Below, in pieces: positions 58,001 through 64,000 of a stretch of 64,000 nucleotides of DNA. A program made the translations under genes and the position numbers. Origin of the DNA: Dreissena polymorpha (Eukaryota; Mollusca; Bivalvia; Myida; Dreissenidae); assembly GCF_020536995.1 (NCBI RefSeq), contig NC_068366.1:23372548-23436547 (forward strand). The letters run 5' to 3'. The notes beneath the pieces were generated by a model, which did not search any database, was not told where the DNA came from, and worked only from the letters and a program-made list of their open reading frames with translations. Position 1 is the stretch's first letter. Each line of letters starts with the position of its first letter.

Positions 58001-61000
58001 ACAAATTGTATATTCGGCATTTTACTTTATTACATGAAATACATAGTTTGTTCATCTACGCACTTTTTTCATAAACATATCTCTAGAGAATTTTTTTTAC
58101 CAAGCATCAAGGTATGTGTTCATGTGGTGAACATGGACTGATATATTGTAAGACTATATCTCTACGTGAATTTCGATATGACTGTATAATTTCTTATGTG
58201 TATTTATATCATTTGCAGAGGGACTTATATTAGGCGGACCGAGTCCGCTTTATGGCGGCTTGTTAATAAGCATGGCAACAGCACATATTGCTAAAAGAAG
58301 ATACGGTACTTTATACGTTCATATAATTAAACGATTTGAAAATTGGGGAATAGGCATCTTTATTAATGACTTTTTTATTTAACCTTTAACTTTTCCGGGG
58401 TCTTAGTCGGTATACAACGAACTCTCAATGTTTCAGATTAAGATATAGTAAACTACAACTTAAGTATTATAATTGACATTAGCCTTTTTAAGCGCAGTGT
58501 GTGAAATCAAACATTCGGAAGTAGCTATACAATGATATATTTGGCATCCATGTTACCGAAATATGTTTTATAACTAATATCAATTACTCTGATGATAATA
58601 CATTTTTCCATTATTCTTTTTTTTAAGTATGTAATTATATAACAAATATGTTCCCCTAGTTCCAAATATAAACGGCTTAAATTTATCTCCGAGAATAATT
58701 GTAATCACTGATGGCTGTCCAACGGACACAATGCTGCATGCTGGGCCTGACATTCAGGACGAAAGTAAAGTGGAACAGGTACTGGGATGCTAGACTTGTT
58801 AAACTGTTGTTGGTTCGAATATTGACATTTAATAATTGATGACCAAACCTATATTTTAGTATTTTCATGACTTTACTAATGACGAGTGACTAATAATGCG
58901 TAAGGAAAATGAGTTAGTATCGATCTCCTTTTAACATATCTACTGAAATGTGAAGTGTCTTCTGGTAAAATGTCGAAGCACGCCTCTCCTTTCAACATAT
59001 CTACTGAAATGTGAAGTGTCTTCTGGTAAAATGTCGAAGCACGCCTCTCCTTTCAACATATCTACTGAAATGTGAAGTGTCTTATGGTATAATGTCGAAG
59101 CACGCCTCTCCTTTCAACATATTTACTGATATGTGAAGTGTTTTATGGTATAATGTCGAAGCACGACATTTTGCAGACCGAGTCTCACCTAGCAGAAGCT
59201 GTTGAAGAAATTGATAAACGAGACTTTGAATTGTTTTTCATCGGCGTTGGGAAATGCAGAAAAGTATGTCGAGTTTCAATCAACAAGTTTCCAAATACGT
59301 TTTAAAGATCAATTTAAAATTCAAACGTATACTCTTCTAAAATAATTGTATATCATCGCTTAACTTCAAAGCCATTCAAATTGAATGATACTTGGCATTG
59401 GTGTTAATCTTGTATTAAATAATTGCCATGTTTATTTTTCATCTGTTGTAAATCATGTAGGATCAATACATGTGGGATGATCGTTTCGGTATTTATCGAT
59501 GAATATTTTATCACATTAAGCACATGTTCAATATTACCATTTTTTCTGATGAAGACGTTCATACAAAACATGTCGACGCTTTGCCAGTCTAAGATTTACT
59601 CGTACAAAGATGGAAGGAGGCTTGCTCGCTTTGGGTTCTTTGAGGTATTACTTCTTAAATCGTTGATTATATATTCAATGACAATCGAAAACGATTTCAG
59701 CTGTCGTGTATTGATGACTTTGTTATACATGTATCTTTATTTAATACAATACACGTATTGTATCATAAAGTATATAGCAGTAAAATGATTCGTTAATTAA
59801 AGTTTTTGATAACATGAGCTCTGGAAAAAAAATCTAATATTATTTTTACAGTCACAGTTGGCTACACATGGACTTGCTTTGACTTTTTCGTTAACAAACA
59901 GGCTCTCCGTTTGGGATGAGGTATAACTGGTTTCTTGAAGTGTTTTAATTGTTAGATCATCTTGCAATGCATTCTGTGCTAAAGGTACAGATGATAGAGA
60001 GATGACATATTTGAGTGCTGCAGTACACTATGAAAAACAAATCACCTTGCTGACACATTGCTTATGTAGACGTTTTCTAATACAACCAAATATTTCTTCA
60101 TTATTAAATCTCGCCTTTAACTGTAAATACCGTATCACATATCGTAACCAGGACGATATAAAATTCATTCGTGCTGACACGAAGAGACGTTGCGAAAGGC
60201 AGTACGGGCCATTATGTCAAGAGAGTAATGACGCTAGTCTGCTGTCACTTGGAACCCGGGTACGCAGGGGACTAGCTTGGAACGATGGAAACTTTGACCT
60301 TAATGGGCCTGGTACTGTCACCGGACATTTTGGTATACATTCACTTCTACCGTTTCGTTTCACCTATATTATATACTAGTATCTTGAAATAATTGTGCAT
60401 CGGGAAATTGAACGACGCTATAAATTCAATGTCATTATATACTGATGTAACTTGTTTGTGTGTAGCTTTCGCGGTAATTATTAAGTACACAAGAAAGCAA
60501 ATGATAGAAGAGAATTTCAAAAAATGAGTCATGATTGTATTTACTATTTAGTCTTTGTTCTTTTGTAAAATATATGTAAACGCATTGTAACACCTGTAGC
60601 ATAAAGTAATTAGCATGGATAGTGGATAAACCGCGTAAATATGTAATGCATTATGTTTGACTGGATAGTTTGTGTCCTATTTATTTAGTATAATAATCCG
60701 TGAAAACGACTGAACTATAGAAATGTGTTGAATGGTGTGTACGTAAACTCTTTAAATTTTTAATTATTGATATAATTGGTAATACACAAACCACTGCCAT
60801 AATATGTTTAGATGGGAAACTATTGGTCACATGGGATTTGAATGACCACACAAGCAGCTACAGGTACACCAGGGAATGTTGTGAAGTGCAAGCAGTGGAT
60901 GAACCAAGAGTGCTAAATCCTGCTGAGAGAATGGAGACGGGTTGTAAAGTAAAACCAGGTACACTACAATGTTTCGAATATAATGTAATTGTACGCCTCA

Positions 61001-63109
61001 GTTTTGGAAACCCTAAATTGATGTATAAATGAATTGAAGTATGGCGAGACTTATTTTCCTTACATAAGTAATTGCACTAATCAATGTTGTGTAAGTTTAC
61101 TTATAATTACTATAAATATTGATGTGAACCGTTTTTAAACAGATTTTAGGAATCGCGAAAAGAACGACCAATGGTTGCGTTAAATTAAATGTTAAATGTC
61201 GTGTTGTACTAGGTGGAGATTGCGTATCACGGGAAATAGGTAACTCAAACAGAGGAGTTGTTCTGAGAGTGGAAACACCACATGCAACGGTATGTGTTTA
61301 TGTACTGACATGAAAACGAAACTATATACCATTAAAATGTCGCATACTCGTATATATTTACTACGTATTACGGGCACGTGTTTTTCTTATGTCATGTACA
61401 CTGTTATTATTCTAGTTTTCTAGTAGGCTTACAGTATATTAATTATTGAACGAACACATATGAATTCATTTCTAAGTTTATGCTTAAGTTTTGCTTTTTA
61501 TGAGCATGTGTACAGCAGTCTGCAAAATAGCTTTCATCATTAAGCTACAACGACATGAGTATAATGATGTCTTCTCAGAATACTTAAGAAAAAGTTTATA
61601 TTGCCGGTAAATTGATTCGTCATCAGTTTAAATTATCATATCCATATAAGTGTATGACGTTAAGTACAATTCTGAGGCAATGCGTCGCGTATTATGAACT
61701 TTTCGAATCATATGCATGCCCGTATGGTATTGCTAAAGTATGCTGTTTTGGGCGAATATCATCGATAACGTTCGAGCGATTACCTGTACATTCAATTCTT
61801 TTTCATTAATACAGAATAAATATTAAAACCGCTAGCTATTGTATATTTCATTTAATATAGGTGCACAAAAAGTTATAATAACACAATATTACATTGTACA
61901 CGAGTGTGTGTTTTAGAATAGTTTAATTTATTTTACGGTTAATAAATCTTCAAAGTATGTGCTGATTCCTATCTTTTTACTTTGTCCTATAATGCTTTAA
62001 ATCACTGTCATTGTTACCGCACGCAGCTTGTATTCTTGCCCTTTTCGCGTGTTTGTTTTTTTCTATGTTTCAGATTTGTTTACATGTAATAGTATTTTCA
62101 ACGTTGCTTCTGCCGCGGATTTAGATAATATACCACGATACAACCAACATACTATTACGACGTCAAAATAAAGATGAAAACGTTCTAGCATGACATTTCT
62201 TTAGATGGACAAAATCAGATGTATTTTTTTATAAATATTTTGAATAAAAACAAGAATAAGGAAAAATGATTTAACACAGAAAGAAACATTGCAAGTGAAC
62301 TGCAATTAATTCCATAATTTAAAATTAAATTACAACATGGTTCCGTTAAAATTAAATGATTTGTGGGTTGTATGGAAAGCGAAAATGAGCATATATAATG
62401 AAATGTCATTTTTAACTGCCCTATGTTCAATATTCGGTGAAAAGCGCCAATGGTCTACTTCTACTTTTTAGCAAGTTATTAGCCTTTTAATCTCATACGA
62501 AATTTAGTCTTATATGTTTAGAAAGGAATATATTTTGAAATTTTGTACTTTATTACCCTGTATATTCTTATTAAGTTTTCAATACTATCAATTGTATTTT
62601 CATACAAATTTATTGTATTTAATTTAAAAATGATAAGTTTAAAACGAGTGTATTTACTCCAAACGTATTACTTTTATATTCAGATCAGGTGGGATAACGG
62701 GCATATAGGGAAATATTGTTATGGTGTGGACACCAAAATTGAAATCGAGCTTGAGCAAATGAGGTATTTTTCTTCATTCTCATCCCTTTGCACTATTATA
62801 TATATCAGACATTGTATTGAACATATGTAGTTCTCTTTCTCCGTTAAACGTGTCTAGCATAAATTAAATCGTTATTCTAAAGACGCTTGTCGTATTTCAC
62901 TTAAATATTTAAAAATATATTATTCTTAAGCGAGGTATAGACGAAATTAACAAATAAAACCGAAGACAAAGTTCAAATAACAAAATTACAATACCACATA
63001 ATAAAGATTTTTGAAAAACAACAGCCAACAGACATCGAGTGTCTTAAATAACTGTCATCGAGATTACGGAGTATAAAATGTATATTTCAGCACCCCAGAA
63101 GGAGTATAA
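55055..63109 (+). CDS. Intact coiled-coil + vWA + double MIB/HERC2 protein gene
   Basis: Exons: 55055-55066, 55195-55292, 55679-55707, 56620-56778, 57091-57180, 57299-57421, 57706-57834, 58219-58305, 58660-58778, 59177-59263, 59555-59644, 59852-59920, 60152-60332, 60812-60958, 61213-61289, 62684-62763, 63091-63109 (stop TAA 63107-63109). They total 1596 nt, 531 residues; every junction has GT/AG and matching phase. Residues 5-130 are helical (IVKRLKSLN; ADLETRMETL; RRFDDIKSQLDDIQRLL), probably coiled coil. Residues ~135-340 form a von Willebrand A domain with MIDAS D147-x-S149-x-S151 (LCLDISESM), S222 in GGPSPLYGG where Thr is usual, and D260 in VITDG. Residues ~398-473 (GTRVRRG, VTWDLND, YRYT, VDEPRVL) and 474-525 (GGDCVSRE, GVVLRVE, IRWDNGHIGKYCYG) are two MIB/HERC2 modules, known from Mind bomb and HERC2 ligases. 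No RING, signal peptide or membrane segment is seen, so it is probably an intracellular metal-dependent binding protein; ligand unknown. Exon 59555 has the weakest acceptor. Confidence 0.88.
55288..55617 (+). repeat. 109-bp tandem repeat, three copies, overlapping a splice donor
   Basis: TGGTAAATTTCAATTTTAC starts at 55291, 55400 and 55509, exactly 109 bp apart. The first copy's TG|GTAAAT is the donor of the second exon (55195-55292) of the vWA/MIB gene, so the same CAATGGTAAAT donor word is repeated twice more downstream in the intron. The minus-strand frames here are repeat translations. Confidence 0.92.
58924..59166 (+). repeat. 61-bp tandem repeat, four copies, next to a splice acceptor
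   Basis: TCTCCTTTCAACATATCTAC begins at about 58924, 58985, 59046 and 59107. The last copy runs into CACGACATTTTGCAG, the acceptor of the exon at 59177. It adds pyrimidine-containing sequence to the 3' end of that intron. Confidence 0.9.
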
Positions 63110-63885
63110 TGACGGTACTGGTTCGATTGACATCAAATTAAAAAAACACAAGACATTCTGGATTGTCCAGACTGCGCCATTATTTACAATGGCTTACCTT
63201 TGTTACCAATTGCATGGGAATGTGATCATACGTGTTCTTTAAGCAATGCAAAGAACATGGAAGAATTCTATGATATGAAAATGTCGTATTTCGTTTTGAA
63301 AAAGTTTTTTTATTGAATCAATTGTCTCATGCACGTGTTGTTCTGATGAAACATGGATTTTTTTATGAACCACAATAAATGGACTTTGTTTGTAATCAAT
63401 CATTTATTATCTTTCAGTATATTATATAGCTATATAGCTGTTATTCTTATTATATACACGCTTCGGGCAATCTTAAATAGTGAATACACTGGACGTTTTT
63501 CTAATTGGCGTTTACATTTGCTTCATAAATAATACTAATTGTTTTGATCTGTAAATGTTGACAGCAATCTTGAAGTTTAAATGTAGTGTGTCTGACAAGA
63601 ACTAGATGGTGTTGTTCTGTGTCTTCAGTGGGTTAGGCTTAGCTGAGAAAATCATCGGAGTACGACACAAAAGGCATTTTTATTTAAATACCTTATGCGC
63701 CATACGTGTGATCATTGTAAATGTTGTTTTATTTAATAATTGTGAATGTAGTGATGTTGGTGGAATTGTATGGTCTTTTTTGGGAAAGTGTTTACTTGCC
63801 TTAAATACAAGACTTGTTAATGATGAAAAAAATTTCTCCGGGGTTTCAATATAACTTTTTAATTTGTACTTTATAAACTGTAAAC
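63110..63885. promoter_or_regulatory. Intergenic spacer between tandem vWA/MIB copies
   Basis: It contains the 3' flank of the intact gene and presumably the promoter of the next copy. An AATAAA-like AATAAATGG occurs at 63374-63382 as a possible poly(A) signal. The open frame at 63606-63854 has no family motif. Confidence 0.4.
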
Positions 63886-63900
63886 ATGGAGCCTAAAGAG
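63886..63900 (+). CDS. First exon of a third vWA/MIB-type copy (partial, runs off window)
   Basis: ATGGAGCCTAAAGAG directly followed by GTGAGT encodes MEPKE. It mirrors the first exon of the intact gene (ATGGAACCTCAG then GTAAAG, MEPQ): a tiny exon starting MEP, phase 0, strong donor, same strand, 780 bp after the previous gene's stop. The remaining exons would lie beyond the window. Because only 15 coding bases are visible, the assignment is inference. Confidence 0.5.
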
Positions 63901-64000
63901 GTGAGTTGTTTTGATTTTCCACAAATATGCTTTACTTAGAGATTTTTCTCCAAAAAAGCGCCATGCTTTTCGACCAAACACACAGTATGTATGGTAAATT

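Noticed and set aside
1-64000. CRISPR array, operon or prokaryotic gene content
   Set aside because: Exon-intron structure, low gene density and eukaryotic transposons rule out a prokaryotic source; the tandem arrays lack the repeat-unique-spacer alternation of CRISPR.

Overview
The window reads as invertebrate metazoan nuclear DNA, most likely from a bivalve mollusc. It is AT-rich, and its few genes are split into short exons (often under 200 bp) with conventional GT/AG sites. It is full of dispersed repeats of a kind I associate with bivalve genomes: units carrying AAGGTCAAGGTCACTGTGACC, degenerate TTAGGG-like blocks, and short TTAA-flanked elements. A Dreissena-like heterodont is my best guess, but that is recall, not something the sequence proves.

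Layout. 0-10 kb is a repeat-rich patchwork. It holds a BED-finger exon on the minus strand next to a cluster of ACGCCCGGA motifs, a decayed pogo/Tigger transposase, several orphan exons of unknown function at 5.5-8.4 kb, and a 101-bp tandem array. 10.5-31.6 kb carries scattered plus-strand exons of secreted, lectin-like type: a signal-peptide exon, the first part of a fucolectin (FTP) domain, three exons of an FBXL4-type galactose-binding-like fold, the end of an FTP domain with in-frame stops, and a PAN-like exon. A satellite-like array and a complete but decayed 5.6-kb ISL2EU-type DNA transposon (24432-30058, TA duplication) lie in its presumed introns. The transposon has a THAP/DDE transposase on one strand and a SWIM + YqaJ nuclease on the other. 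32-46 kb is gene-poor. It holds two TTAA-flanked terminal-inverted-repeat elements (one carries a tRNA-like Pol III unit), a nested palindrome cluster beside an (ACT)n microsatellite, and several minisatellites.

46-64 kb is the best-supported genic region. It is a cluster of paralogous genes for a coiled-coil + von Willebrand A + double MIB/HERC2 protein. The plus-strand copy (55055-63109) reconstructs as 17 exons with every splice phase consistent and an open frame of 531 codons. A head-to-head partner on the minus strand (54561 down to 46259) keeps the same exon order and phases. However, it has a stop inside the MIDAS metal-binding motif, a second stop, a damaged first donor and one GC donor, so it is probably a pseudogene. 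A third copy appears to start at 63886. Short tandem repeats duplicate splice-donor segments in both genes.

Exon models were built by eye from frame, phase and comparison between the two paralogs; no RNA or database evidence was available.
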